64,000 bases of DNA, from the NCBI GenBank assembly GCA_047967505.1, contig CM106538.1, one strand, 5' to 3'. The position numbers and the translations under genes are program-made. This document shows positions 21,491 through 32,854 of the stretch, piece after piece. The notes under the pieces are model-generated. The model was given only the letters and a program-made list of their open reading frames with translations, did not search any database and had not been told where the DNA came from. How positions within the stretch are numbered: the stretch's first letter is position 1; each line of letters begins with the position of its first letter. The stretch is from Dipteris shenzhenensis. Taxonomy: Eukaryota; Polypodiophyta; Polypodiopsida; Gleicheniales.

Positions 21491-22279
21491 AGTTACGTCT
21501 GGCCTTTGGTCTACCACCACATCATTGCACAAGATTCGGGGTCACTAGGAGGTCACTAGGTTGGTTTGATGTCTTTCACCATTGGAACCTCATCCCAACT
21601 CCACATCTCTTGCATGTACAACTCACAGTCAAAAAGTCATCATGATTGGGGCTTGATATCCAGTGAGTATAATGGACTAATGTGCCCATGGCTTAAACAT
21701 GGACTCCTTGCCTTGCTTGTGCAGATATTTATTTGCTTTTTCTCATCAATCGAAGGCATGCCTCGCCTTTGGACTTGATGCATGCCCAATTGGTCGATGA
21801 CAATGCTTGTGGCTTGACACATAGATCGTTCCATAGATGGTCTTTGAATCTTGGTTCTCCATGGAAAAATGCACAGAATCTTCATGCCACCACCTCAAGG
21901 GGACCTTCCATAGTTAGCTCCTCATGATGCCTCGGGTACAAGATATGGATTGGTTCCTTTTGGTCTTGATGTAGTCATCAAATGCTATCTCATGATGTGT
22001 ATAGCTTGTTCTTCTCAATCCTCATGCTCTCCACTATCAGGGGACATTGGTTACTTATGCTCTGTGGAGGACATCGAGACACTCTTGTCAACTTACTATA
22101 AGACTCATATACTGGTTGACAACAATTAACTAATTTTGCAAGCCCTTGATGATACTTCTCTCACCATTTGTGAAGATGCAAGCGATTGACATTCTCGAGA
22201 GAAGTTGAATAAGAATTTTGCCGAGAGGACATGGAGAACTCAACCTTGATTGAGCTATTTAACAATAACTTTTTTTGAG
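21491..22279. other. Unassigned
   Basis: Short frames only and no recognisable domain. It may contain more of the decayed gypsy element upstream of its RT box. Confidence 0.3.
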
Positions 22280-23260
22280 ATAACAGTAAGAGTACACATC
22301 ATTTGCGGCACACTTGGGGAACATTCATGATCAAGTACATAATGTATAATCATGTTCTACATGGCAAGTCTATAGCTCTGTCAGTGATGGCCAGTGTTGT
22401 AGTGCTACACTTGAGCCATCTCATGACTGTAATCCATCATCAATTTGCCCTTAAAAAGAAGAACGACATGTTTTGTCGTGGTATGCTCACCAAATTAGAT
22501 GACTTCTACTCTGCATTGGTCACCATAGATAGTATCATTATTGAAGAGATATCTATGATGACGTGCCAAAATGATGAATCTACTAGTCTGATCGATATGT
22601 GAGGTCTATGATAGCAATACCCTACATCCATTCTATTCCAAGAGGGTAATCCTTTTTGGTGGAGACATGCAGTAGCTCCCAGTGATATACAAGTGTAAAG
22701 TTGCTTTGAAAGACTATTATCATAGATGCAAACATTAGCAACTCATGCTTATGAAAAATCATGTGTGTTCCACTACATGCAAACCTCGTGGCATCTAAGT
22801 GGTCCATAGTTCCACAGCTTCTTGAACATCATCTACACAATGACACCAACAAAAGATTAAAGATCCAACAATATCTCTGCAGCATGATAAACATAGATGA
22901 GGATGTATAGAAATTAATTAACACAGAGACCTCTATTCTATGCATACATAGGGAGAACATGCAATGATATAAGCAATCATCTACTAAGATCACAATTCTC
23001 AACCTTTGATTTTGTGCCGATCCAAATCATATCAAATGTCAAGAACCTTCAAGAATTACAAGATTGTATCATGGACCTAGATTTGCATGAGGTTTAACAC
23101 ATGGCGATTGGTGCTAGAACCATACTAACAGAGAACATCAACTTGACGATATGAGCTACCAATGGAGCAGTAGAAACTAATCATAGCCTAGAGTGGCATG
23201 AAAAAACAAGCATAGTGACAAAGATTCATGCCATCATCTCCTCAACATGCGAGCCTATTG
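22280..23260 (+). pseudogene. Decayed PIF1-like helicase
   Basis: Plus-strand fragments follow the order of PIF1-family helicase motifs. GTFMIKYIMYNHVLHGKSIA at 22310-22370 resembles the region after Walker A. DSIIIEEISMM near 22540 resembles Walker B (normally D-E-x-[SP]-M). RVILFGGDMQ near 22645 matches motif III (F-G-D-x-x-Q). MAIGARTILTENINLT near 23100 is the C-terminal G-A-x-[VI]-M-[LT] segment, followed by NGAVETNHSLEWHE. Stops and frameshifts interrupt every part, and Walker A itself is eroded. PIF1-like helicases occur as host genes and in Helitron transposons. No Rep domain or Helitron end was seen. Confidence 0.55.
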
Positions 23261-26200
23261 CACTCAGACGCTCAAAGCACATGCAAAGTTCTTGATTCAC
23301 AGGACTTGGTACCACAAGACGACATTTCTAGTCATTCTTACACATGCCATGACTGCACACAAGTAACAAGACTCAACACCACAAGGCAAGGCATCAATTG
23401 TGATACATCAATCATTTGCACTAGGATTGACATACATCATACTCTCTTAATTAACAAGTCGACAAAATATTCGTATCTTGCATCATAGAAAATCAATCGA
23501 CTTCATGCCCATGCCTTAGCCACAATATACTTGAAAATAGTACTAACCATAACTCAATCATTGATTGTACTTCACACCCCCTACCTCCGAATAAGAACAA
23601 ATAGATCATGCAATCTTAATATGGTAATTTTGATGGCTAGATAGCTACTTAATCATTTTAGGGAATGATTTTCAAAATAGGTTCTAAAATTAATTGAAAA
23701 CGACAAATTAATTCATTGGATAAAGCTCACATATTCATAATATAGCTCATTCGCTTTGCTTTAGCACGTATGAAAAAGGTGTCTCTCTTCATGTAGATGG
23801 CCAGCACAAAAGATGTATGCCTTCATGCATTAGTATTTTTTCTAATCTTTGATGTAATTGATATTATTATACGATATCCTTCATAAATTTCTTTTAATTT
23901 GTAGCTCTTCGAACAATTCAAGCTAAAAGCAATAGAAAAAAATAGTCAAAGAAGCGTGTGCTTTAAAGGAGCAAAAGAGAGCGACCAAAGTTTTTTTCAA
24001 CGAAAAACAAATAAGAAGAGCCAACATATTGGGAATACTACCAAAGGAATATATCTATGGATTTAATTCATACGTGCAATATCATCCCTTCATGGCTAGG
24101 GAAAGAAATATCTTGGAAGAGAGGCCAAAAGGAAGCAATAACCTTGCAGATGGCTTGAGTCTTGACAAAGCAGATTGTACAAACACTATCCAATGGAGAT
24201 GAGGCAACAAACATTGAGTTGTTAACTAATACGAAAGCATAAGCAACACTTGATAAATACACCAAGGGGATATTAACTATCTCCTGCATAACAATGCTAC
24301 ACTTTGGATTCATTGTCAATCTCGAAGAGCTTGCCGAAGTAGACAAGCGAGTAGTTGACAACATAACACATCAATTCAAAGACACTACAATTTGCAGTAG
24401 GCTTAATGGGCTAATAACCATTGAAAAAGTCACATAAAATATGGAGCCAAAATTGGTGGAGCAATATTATAGGACTTTTGCGACTATCTTTCTAGCACCC
24501 AAAAAGTTAACTACACAAGATAATACGATGTACAAATCAATACCTACTTCCTTATTTCATATTGTCATACAATTATAGTTACTTAGATATAGATCCTAGC
24601 ATATCATGTAACAACGTTTATGGAAATAAACAAAGTATAACATTGAAAAATGTATGGGAAATGTCTAGATCAACCCACTGACTAAAATGATTGATGATGT
24701 CTATAGGTATATTCCATTTTGAAAAGCACTTTGATATGGAGATCCTAGCATCAACTCCAAATAAAAAGGAAGAGCATCACGACTAGGAATGACATTGACT
24801 TTAAAGGGTTACAATAACAACATGAAAGGAAACCTGCAAGTTTAAGAAAATAATGCTACTTGAAGCATAACAACCTAACTAAGATGACTTGATTCCACTT
24901 TCAAGCATTCACAATGCACTTGATATCCACGTACAAGCATTCACAATGCACTGCATGTTTCTACTTGTGATTCACATGTAGATGTAACCAAAATTTAAAT
25001 TCTATAAAAATTTCATATTACTGTATATTTACTTCATTCCAGTTTATACATTTATATACCACTTTATGTCTTTAGTTAATTCACGCAGTAAAATAAATGC
25101 AATTCAATTTTGTTAAGATGTTCATTCTTTCTTCACACTTGATTTTCATGCATTAATATAAATACAATTTTACTTTTGGTTAAAACATCCATTCTTTCTT
25201 CTCACTTTACTTTCACCCTTAGGCTATCTACTCATCCGAGTTGGACTTTTCTGTGGTCTAACTTTGAAAGATGCATGGCAATTTATACAAGTAAAAAATG
25301 ATGAATATTATAGTAGCTAAAACATTAATTTTTTAATGGATTTTGAAGTTGCAAAAATAAGAGTGTGGTGTGGCTAGATTGTGCACTAGTTGCAGACTGG
25401 GGTGCCTTGAATTCATGAAAGTTTTTTGTTCCTGTGCATTATTGCTCCTCGTCTTTTGTGACAAAATTGCTCGCCAGCAATTGCTCGGCTTTAAATGTCT
25501 ACCTCCCCTCCCCTTACGCAACCAAAACCGCCACATGGCAGTGATTCATGAAGACTAACGGAGTGTTGCCAGTCAAAGTTTGGTGGTGCAAGGGTTTTCC
25601 AGTCAGCAATCCCCCAAATGGAGTGTGCAATTTCGAGCATGTGATCTCCATTGTCACGGTGGGCTTAAGTGCCAATGCACACAAGGTTAAAAATGCATAG
25701 TTGGTGTGACGGAGTCAAGCCAGAAGTCTATTATTTCGTGTGAACGAAAGTATGGCGCCTTTAATACATCTGACAGAGGTTTTGATGAGCTACAAGATGC
25801 TTTGTTTGAGCTGCAAGGAGCTACACAGCTATGTGGCAGGTGCTGATTTGTTGGAGGAGAGATCACGCACCAATGCCAGCGTCCTCCAACCAAGCTTCGA
25901 AATTTGGGCAGCGTCCAAGACTAGCCACCACCAGTGACCAGCCTCGCATTGTACATAGTTTCATTCTACATAGTTGTTGAGACTTTGAAGTTCATTGTAC
26001 ATAGTTTGCAGGTTTGTTGTGAACAATGTGAGCAAGGAGACTTGGTGCGCATTGAAACGCTTTGATCAAACGGGAAGCTGCATGTGAAATGCTGGCAAAC
26101 CGATGCGGATCAGCTGCGAGGTCTGCGAGCAAAGCCCGGGGGGCTCGAAGGTTCCTCACTAGAGCTGAGAACGTTCAGCTTCTCGTGATGCGTGTAAAGG

Positions 26201-26304
26201 CTTATATGGTATTGGAGCAGGAGAAGCCGTGGTAAGTGCATCAAATCCAGCTCGCTCCTCTGGCGATATTGTCGAAAGTTTGTTTGGACTTTTGCAAGCA
26301 TGGA
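23261..26304. other. Unassigned AT-rich segment
   Basis: No frame above about 100 codons and no recognised domain. CAAGCATTCACAATGCACT is repeated at about 24900 and 24938. The stretch from 25600 is GC-richer and may be distal upstream flank of the ERF gene. Confidence 0.3.
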
Positions 26305-26709
26305 GGACACCATGCACACCCTCTCCCTGCTATTCCTCGTGATCCTGCCGCAGAACCATCTCCAACACCTGCAGCCACCTCGTTGCCTTCACAGCGGATC
26401 ACCATACAGCATCGATATTGCTTTGTAAAGTTTTGGAGCCACACAGCTTTGGCCAGTAGCTCTACAATTCCATCCGTAGAAATCTCTGCACCTTTACTGT
26501 AGTTCTAGGACACCATGTACACCCTCTCCCTGCTATTCCTCGTGATCCTGCTGCAGAACCATCTCCAACACCTCACCCACCTCGTTGCCTTCACAGCGGA
26601 TCACCATACAGCATCGATATTGCTTTGTAAAGTTTTGGAGCCACACAGCTTTGGCCAGTAGCTCTACAATTCCATCAGTAGAAATCTCTGCACCTTTACT
26701 GTAGTTCTA
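26305..26709 (+). repeat. 203-bp tandem duplication upstream of the ERF gene
   Basis: Copy 1 (26305-26507) and copy 2 (26508-26709) both begin GGACACCATG-ACACCC and end CCTTTACTGTAGTTCTA. Differences are few: some substitutions and a short indel near CACCTGCAGCCACC. High identity implies a recent duplication. It ends about 440 bp before the ERF start codon, so it probably lies in its promoter. Confidence 0.9.
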
Positions 26710-26826
26710 CCGTCATCCTATTCTGCAGGCAATTCCTCCGTCCTTATCGGTATCTTCAACATCAGCAGTCCGTTGCGTCCTTGATAAGAATTGACTCGTT
26801 CCTCTCCTCAATCGTGACCATATTAC

Positions 26827-26835
26827 TATATATGG
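26827..26835 (+). promoter_or_regulatory. Possible TATA box of the ERF gene
   Basis: TATATATGG lies 320 bp upstream of the start codon, the only good TATA-like word between the tandem duplication and the gene. It implies a long 5' leader. Unproven. Confidence 0.3.
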
Positions 26836-27148
26836 CTTTTGTAAGATCTGTCAACATACTCCCGCTGCAGGCAGCAGGACACACTCACACTCCTGTGACT
26901 CATGTGGCTTCCTTTCGCTTTCGGAGTCGTGGCTCAGTTCTCCTAGTGAACCGCCCTAACTACGGCGGTTCCAGTGCGTTTCCGTGGACAGCTCCATTTA
27001 CGTAAGTCTATTGTGTCCTCGATCCGCTATTCACTCTGCTTTTGACATTTGGATCCCCCAACAGCGTGCTCTGAATGTCGCCTCTGTTTAGCATTGCTCC
27101 ATCCCCCGTCCATAAGAATCTTGCCCCCAACGGATATTGGATCCATCC

Positions 27149-27862
27149 ATGGCTAGCCAATCGTTCTTGTCCCCAGTGGCCAAAGGAGGTCAAGAAAAAG
27201 AGCCGCCCGGCGGAGAGTCGATGACAAAGTTTGATCATGGCAAAGGCCCTAAAACGTATCGAGGGATCCGCAAACGCAAATGGGGCAAATGGGTTTCCGA
27301 GATTAGAGAACCTCAAAAGAGATCACGCATCTGGTTGGGATCATATACAACTCCAGAAGCGGCTGCGCGCGCTTACGACACAGCGGTGTTCTGCTTGAGA
27401 GGACCTTCCGCCGTTCTCAATTTCCCGAGCTCGCCTCCACATATCAAGGCCGATACTTATCCCGCTTTGTCACCCAGGTCGGTACAGAAGGCAGCTGTAG
27501 CCGTGGGGACGGCAACAGACGACGCATTTCAGATATGTACTCCCGCTGCTGCTGCTCTTTCAACTAGGGAACCCCCCCAGCCGTTAATATGGAATTTGGA
27601 GAGCTCAAAGGGGACTCAGGCGAGGATACAAACTCCAATTACCCACGAGGTGTCTACGATAAATCGGACCAATGCTTACAAACCCGATTACCAAGATATA
27701 GTGGAAGATCCCAACAAGTCGCAAGATGTGCCTTGCCCTACTGCACGATTCCAGAAGGCAACAAGCGGCAGCACACCGTTAGCTTTGTTTCCAGGGCAAT
27801 CCTCAGACAACATAGATTGCATAGAGTCTATACCAGATGCGTGCTACTTGAATTATTACTAG
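27149..27862 (+). CDS. AP2/ERF transcription factor, DREB type
   Basis: An intact, intronless 237-residue frame from the ATG at 27149 to a stop at 27862. One AP2/ERF domain spans residues ~36-93: [20 protein letters not shown], then [18 protein letters not shown] and [13 protein letters not shown]. Val49 and Glu54 are at the positions (V14, E19) that mark the DREB subfamily, which binds DRE/CRT (CCGAC-type) promoter elements in the nucleus and usually acts in stress or developmental responses. The lysine-rich flank before the domain could serve for nuclear import. The C-terminal half is Ser/Thr/Pro-rich and ends with an acidic stretch ([18 protein letters not shown]), a plausible activation region. 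Subgroup A-4 or A-5 is possible but not decided. It is the best-preserved coding gene in the window. The 203-bp tandem repeat upstream may affect its regulation. Confidence 0.92.
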   Translation: MASQSFLSPVAKGGQEKEPPGGESMTKFDHGKGPKTYRGIRKRKWGKWVSEIREPQKRSRIWLGSYTTPEAAARAYDTAVFCLRGPSAVLNFPSSPPHIKADTYPALSPRSVQKAAVAVGTATDDAFQICTPAAAALSTREPPQPLIWNLESSKGTQARIQTPITHEVSTINRTNAYKPDYQDIVEDPNKSQDVPCPTARFQKATSGSTPLALFPGQSSDNIDCIESIPDACYLNYY

Positions 27863-28794
27863 CAGCTCTAGATAAGACACGCTTAAGCATCTGTAGTGCT
27901 GTCGGCGAAATCACTCAACGTTCGTGGATTAATTTACATATGAAATGGATCTACCACCGAGATGGTCATGAACACGGTTCTTATTGTGTGTCTTATGTTG
28001 ATTTTATCTCCTTTTGAGAGTAGATCTTCAGACTCGGACGGTTATCGCATGGAGTCACTACTGAATTCTTGCTAATAGAATGGTTAAGCAAGTAGGGACG
28101 ACGATCGCGATGAAGCCAGACTGTATTCGTGATAATAGAAGTCGTATAGTCTAAGCATATAGAATGCTCTCTTGCATGCTTTGGAAGGATGACTAGTATA
28201 AGTCTCTCTCCCAGGTCCGGATCTTGTCTACGTCATCTTTTGTTGTTGTGACCATCCAATTATAGCTTCCCTGCCAAATTGTGTCTACTGAAGTACTAAC
28301 ATAGACTTTATTTCCCGTTTTCTTTTGGCTGGTGTGATATGGCTCCAGCCATGCGGGTTGATGTAGAAGTGAACACTAAAGTTTTATGTCCCGTTAAGTT
28401 GCATTGTTCAAGGATCTTATGCAAAAGATACTTGGTTTTGCATTGTCACGCACAAGACTTGAACTTCATCAAAACAAAAGGTTACTCTTCATTTGGTTCC
28501 ATTTAAGAGAATTGTAAACTTTTCCATCCATAAAAATAATGAGTGCAAAACAAAAGGCTTAAAAGAGGACTCTCAACCTTAGCAAGAAGCATGGTTTTCA
28601 TGAAAATTTAGCATTCATTTTGGGCCATTGGATCAAGTCAAGGATAACATGATCCAAGGGCTTCAATTGAACCCCTTGTGGATTTTGAGCTATCATAGAT
28701 TCTGTACGATCGTTTTTGTTTTGCCGCCCCTAAACTTCCATAGCCGTTTGTACTGCAAGAATTTTGCAATGCTTCCTCTCAACTCTTTGCATGT
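27863..28794. other. Downstream flank of the ERF gene, unassigned
   Basis: The first few hundred bases are probably the 3' UTR. Two related words, AATTCTTGCTAATAGAATGG and TATTCGTGATAATAGAAGTC, occur at about 28063 and 28124. No gene is recognised before the piggyBac-type relic. Confidence 0.35.
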
Positions 28795-30719
28795 TTGGAA
28801 CCTCGAATGCAACCTCCAGTAAACAAGGGAGAGCGTATGAGTTTTTCCCAATGCTTAGTGGGGCTTGAAGTGGACGTTCTAGCTTCATTTTTTGGGTCGC
28901 TTTGGGCAAAAACAACTCATGGCAGTATTTGGGAGATTGCACAATATAGAGGTAAGATCGTGGCATTTCTCCCACATTTATTGAAGTTTATAGTAGGGAT
29001 GCAAAGCTATACAAGCTTTCTTGGGAAAATTTGGAGCCTTACGTGTGTGATGGGCACTCTTCTTTACCTGTGCACTCCTTGGAAGAAGGTGCAATGGAAG
29101 CCCTCCATAATCTCCAATGCAGCCATGTGCCAGACGAATGCATTACATTGGTGATCTCATGTAAGAGAAAAGGTGCAAGATATGTAAAGAGAGTGCCAAT
29201 GCACCTATTACACAACCTATACTCTCCCTTGAGCCATCACTTCAACTGCAATTGACCCCTACGAAAGTTACATGTGAAACAACGTTTGTAGATACAATGC
29301 CTTTTGCTATCAATACGTTTATGGAAGCGATGCCTTTACAAGTCAGTCCGTTTGGAGATATCTAGGTGATGAACTGGAAGCAAACATTGGCTCTCCTTGC
29401 GTTGCCTTGGTCTCTCCTACTCATCAACAAAGAGCAAGGCCAAGAAAGTAGAGACACAATGGACAGGGCAGGCCTAGAATTGGTCATAATATTGTTCTCG
29501 ATGGAGAGGAGGCTTTACAACTTTCAAGGCCTTTTTCATCACCCAATCAAGATGCCACTTTGCATCAGATGGAAGCTAATAGAAAGTTTTCAAAGCGAAG
29601 AGTGGGGCATCCCAATAAGAGAAGGGATGGAAAATGGCTTCCTTCCCATGGTTTAGAAGAAGTGAATCAAGATCAATCAAGTGATGAGCATGCAATTGCA
29701 AGAGAAGGAGTGGATCTTGAGGATGAGATCTTAGAAGTAGATGGGCCATTGTTGGATGAACATGATGGTGACAATGAATGGAGCCATGTTGCGACCCCAA
29801 ATTGGAAGAGCGGGAAAGCTTTCAAAACTAAACCATATGCTACATTCTTTCCTTTGCCTTCTTTCTTTTGACTTGAAGTTCCATATTTGGGTCAATTGGC
29901 ACGTGAATTTCATGAGATTCGATTATTTCTTATTTTGTTTCCTTTGGATTTAATTGACATGGTCATTACTTGAGACAAATAGATATGCACAAGAGCAACA
30001 TGCACGCACATTGGGTTTACATGAATCCATGCGAAGGTGGAATCCTTTGGACAGACATTCTCTTCTTAGGTTCTTGGGTGTGTCATTAGGAATGCCTTGC
30101 AATTCATGGGCAGTAAAAAAATTTATTGGAAAAAGGGAACACAGGGAGTTGTTACTTTCCCAAACTATGGAGAGAATATGGCCGACTACACCAACTATCA
30201 ACAAATCAAGTGTTTTTTGCATATTAGAGACAATTCACAAAGGCCACTTACTAGGGGAACAGCTAGAGAGCACAAACTTTGGCAAATTATACCCATTAAA
30301 GAGAGGTTGAATGCCAATTTTCAGTAGTATTAAAATCTTGGTATGTCAGTCACAGTGGGTGAGAGGATACCATTTAAATGTAAAATGAATCCATCCCATG
30401 TGTATAATATGAAGAAGCCTCGCAAGTTTGGTATGCAACTATGGAACATGTGTGACTCCAAGGTAGGCTATAACTATTCTTTTCATGTATATGATAAGCT
30501 TCCATGTCCAAAGCTCTCTTTTCATGTAGTCTCAAGTCTTGTTAATGACTTGAGAAGAAAGGGTCATCACATTTACTTTGATAGGTACTTACATAAAGCT
30601 TCTAGGGCACTTGAGAGATGAGGGGGACATGGAGGAGTAGGTACATATGTTTGGTATAGGAAACACTTTCCTAAGAAAGATTTGCTCCACATGCAAAAAG
30701 AGCCTTGTGGAACTTGCAA
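28795..30719 (+). pseudogene. piggyBac-type transposase, 5' part, with Tudor-like N-terminus
   Basis: Frameshifted plus-strand pieces read in order. First is a chromatin-reader-like module (VGLEVDVLASFFGSLWAK, YRGKIVAFLP, then LSWENLEPYV near 28860-29050), similar in pattern to plant Tudor-like domains. Then comes an acidic linker (GVDLEDEILEVDGPLLDEHD, near 29720). The piggyBac DDE domain follows: FPLDLIDM, ETNRYAQEQHARTLGLHE, LLRFLGVSLGMPC, NYQQIKCFLHIRDNSQRP, LWQIIPIKERLNANF, VTVGERIPFKC, MKKPRKFGMQLWNMCDS and YNYSFHVYD. The gene breaks at CAA (30717-30719) where a CACTA element is inserted and resumes at 39254. PiggyBac transposases cut and paste at TTAA. At least three frameshifts make this copy dead. 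Confidence 0.75.
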
Positions 30720-30847
30720 CACTACAGTGGCATAGGTCCATTTTCGATAAAAATATCGACCTTTTTTACACTTTTTTTTTTTGACAGGCGCAAAGGTCGT
30801 TATTTACGTTGCGGTAGGCATCAAAAAAGAACGGTCGCTATATAAGC

Positions 30848-30967
30848 GTTGCTATATAGCGACACTAATAAACGTTGCTATATAGCAACACTGGTAAACG
30901 TCGCTATATAGCGACACTGGTAAACGTCGCTATATAGCGACACTGGTAAACGTCACTATATAGTGAC
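30848..30967. repeat. Left subterminal array: five 16-bp palindromes, 26-bp period
   Basis: Units start at 30848, 30874, 30900, 30926 and 30952, exactly 26 bp apart, with spacers such as ACTGGTAAAC. Variants GTCGCTATATAGCGAC, GTTGCTATATAGCAAC and GTCACTATATAGTGAC are each perfect palindromes, so changes are paired. In En/Spm such subterminal repeats are bound by the TNPA regulator. The same role is inferred here. Confidence 0.92.
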
Positions 30968-31276
30968 GATTAACAGAAGCTTTAAAAAACATTAGTGGGG
31001 CTAAACAAGGCCATAGCAAGCTCTATTTTGCCCCACTAATGTTTTTTATTTAGTAATTATAAAAGAATGTTTTTTATTACAAAATTTCCCTTATGGAAAG
31101 GGTGATACAAAATCGCTCAAATGAAGCGAGTGACAGAAGCATATACATGTCGAAGATATACAACATTGTTTGTTACAAAATTACCCTTTCGAAAAGGGTG
31201 ATACAAAATTGCTCAAACGAGCTGATATACAAAAGCATATATATGGCGAAGTATATGCAAACTACTACTATTACTA

Positions 31277-32842
31277 CTACTGCTCATCCGAATCATCGTC
31301 GTCCTCATCCTGCTGGCTTGATCCTTGGCCCTCGTGAGCTGCGTCTACTTCCTGGTCCTCGTGAGCTGCGTCTGATCCCTGGCCCTCGTCGAAGTCATGT
31401 AAGCCGAATCCCTCATCATCACCACTCACCTCCACTGATGGGATGTTTGAGCTTTGATTCTAAGAGTGAAACCATATTAATTAGAAATTAGATTGGAACT
31501 TAAAGAATAAAACAGTTTAAAAAGTGAGATTAAAAGTAGTAGACTTATACCATGCGAGCAGCCACCTCAACCCAATCGACTGTCGCTCCTAGTGCCTCCT
31601 GTGCTCAATAAACCACAGCTTTGTTCCTACGCAAAACGAGCGTCTCGTCTCTGTGTTTGTAGGAAGGTGACCAATCGCAGCTTGCTGTGGGCCCAATTTA
31701 CGAGAGTTAGATAAAGTGCATGCAATATGTAGTAAAACAAATAGAACAATATATTAAATGAGAAGAAGTAGACTTACCACGGTTGCCTCGAACGCCAACC
31801 GTTCACCTGCACCAAAGTGCGAAGTACCTATGGAGTCCAGCCATCTCCTCTTAGCCCTCCTCCGACCCTCGAACATTTCAAGATGGTCCCTAATTAGCTT
31901 CGTCTGCCTAGTTGGGTTTAGCTTTCCCCTTTGCGATGGAAGTATACAAGGTTGACCTACGATGCTTCAAGACCAAACCCATGTGCTCTCACATGTAATT
32001 CTCATTGAACTCCCAATTTGGGGGGTTAGGGTATTTTCTTTTCAATTCATTGATGACTGCCTGCTTCTTTTGGTCATCTTGGTACCACAAGTCAGTAGCT
32101 ATGCTGCTCCTAAAGTGGTGGCTCATCAATTGCCTCATGGTGGCCATCACTGGTGTGTCCTTTTTATCCTCTATTATCTCTCCAGCAGCCGTGATTTGAT
32201 AGGACAGGTGCTCGACTGGGTAAGGAGGACTCATGGTAGTGGCATAGTCAGAGTGAGTAGTGTTTGTGTGAGCGCTTCCGGAGCAAGAAGTAGTAGTGGG
32301 AGTAGGAGAGGGCAAGGGACCTGACTGGTACTGGGTCTTAGGACTAAGTAGAGATCTGTAGGAATGTGAGTGTGCTGACTCGTCTACATCTCCTGAGTCA
32401 GCACAACATAAGCGACCCCTCCTGCTCTTCCTTCCCTTATGATGGGCATGCCTAGGTGATGACCCCTCAGTCAAAGGGGCTAGAGGGGACGACTAGATAG
32501 TAGGTCCAGCGGTCGGTGTAGGAGAGAGATTTGCTGAGGTCCTCTAGGATAGCAGAGAGAAGAATCTTGCTACCTCCTCATCGGTCATCTGTGTGACAAA
32601 CTCGTCGGGACTCCCGACAAAGCCATGGGCTGCTAGCAAAGGAGTTTCCAAGGGGTAGTCAGAGTGCTACACCCGACAAGAGTCGGGCTAGGGGTAGTCG
32701 TAGGGGTAGGCCTCTGAGGTATCGCCTGAGTGGAATCAAAGTCCTTTGGAGAATAGAGATCATAATGTCTCCTCCTATGTGGGTTTTTGTACTCGTCGGA
32801 CGTGCGATGTGATCCCATGTCTAATTTGGGGGGATTGGACAA
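31277..32842 (-). pseudogene. CACTA second gene (TNPA-like regulator, tentative)
   Basis: Minus-strand segments from 32842 down. The N-terminal part (MSNPPKLDMGSHRTSDEY, RRRHYDLYSPKDFD) is followed by TPLLAAHGFVGSPDEFV and MTDEEVARFFSLLS. A Ser/Pro-rich part with basic HAHHKGRKSRRGRLCC comes next, then MATMRQLMSHHFRSS and LWYQDDQKKQAVINELKR. A last acidic exon (31459-31277) after a TTAG acceptor ends GQGSSQQDEDDDDSDEQ. The same protein is encoded in the element starting at 60881 (61391-62664), which shows it is a family gene. The copy has in-frame stops near 32542, 32494 and 31989. It is divergent to the transposase gene. A TNPA-like DNA-binding role is inferred from position and is not motif-proven. 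Confidence 0.6.
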
Positions 32843-32854
32843 ACGTATTCACAA

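Noticed and set aside
27589-28017. A 142-codon frame overlapping the ERF gene's 3' half
   Set aside because: Shadow frame; the overlapping ERF frame carries a clear domain and natural stop.
30848-30967. CRISPR-like regular array of direct repeats and spacers
   Set aside because: Spacers are also nearly identical, units are self-palindromic and lie at a CACTA terminus in plant DNA.
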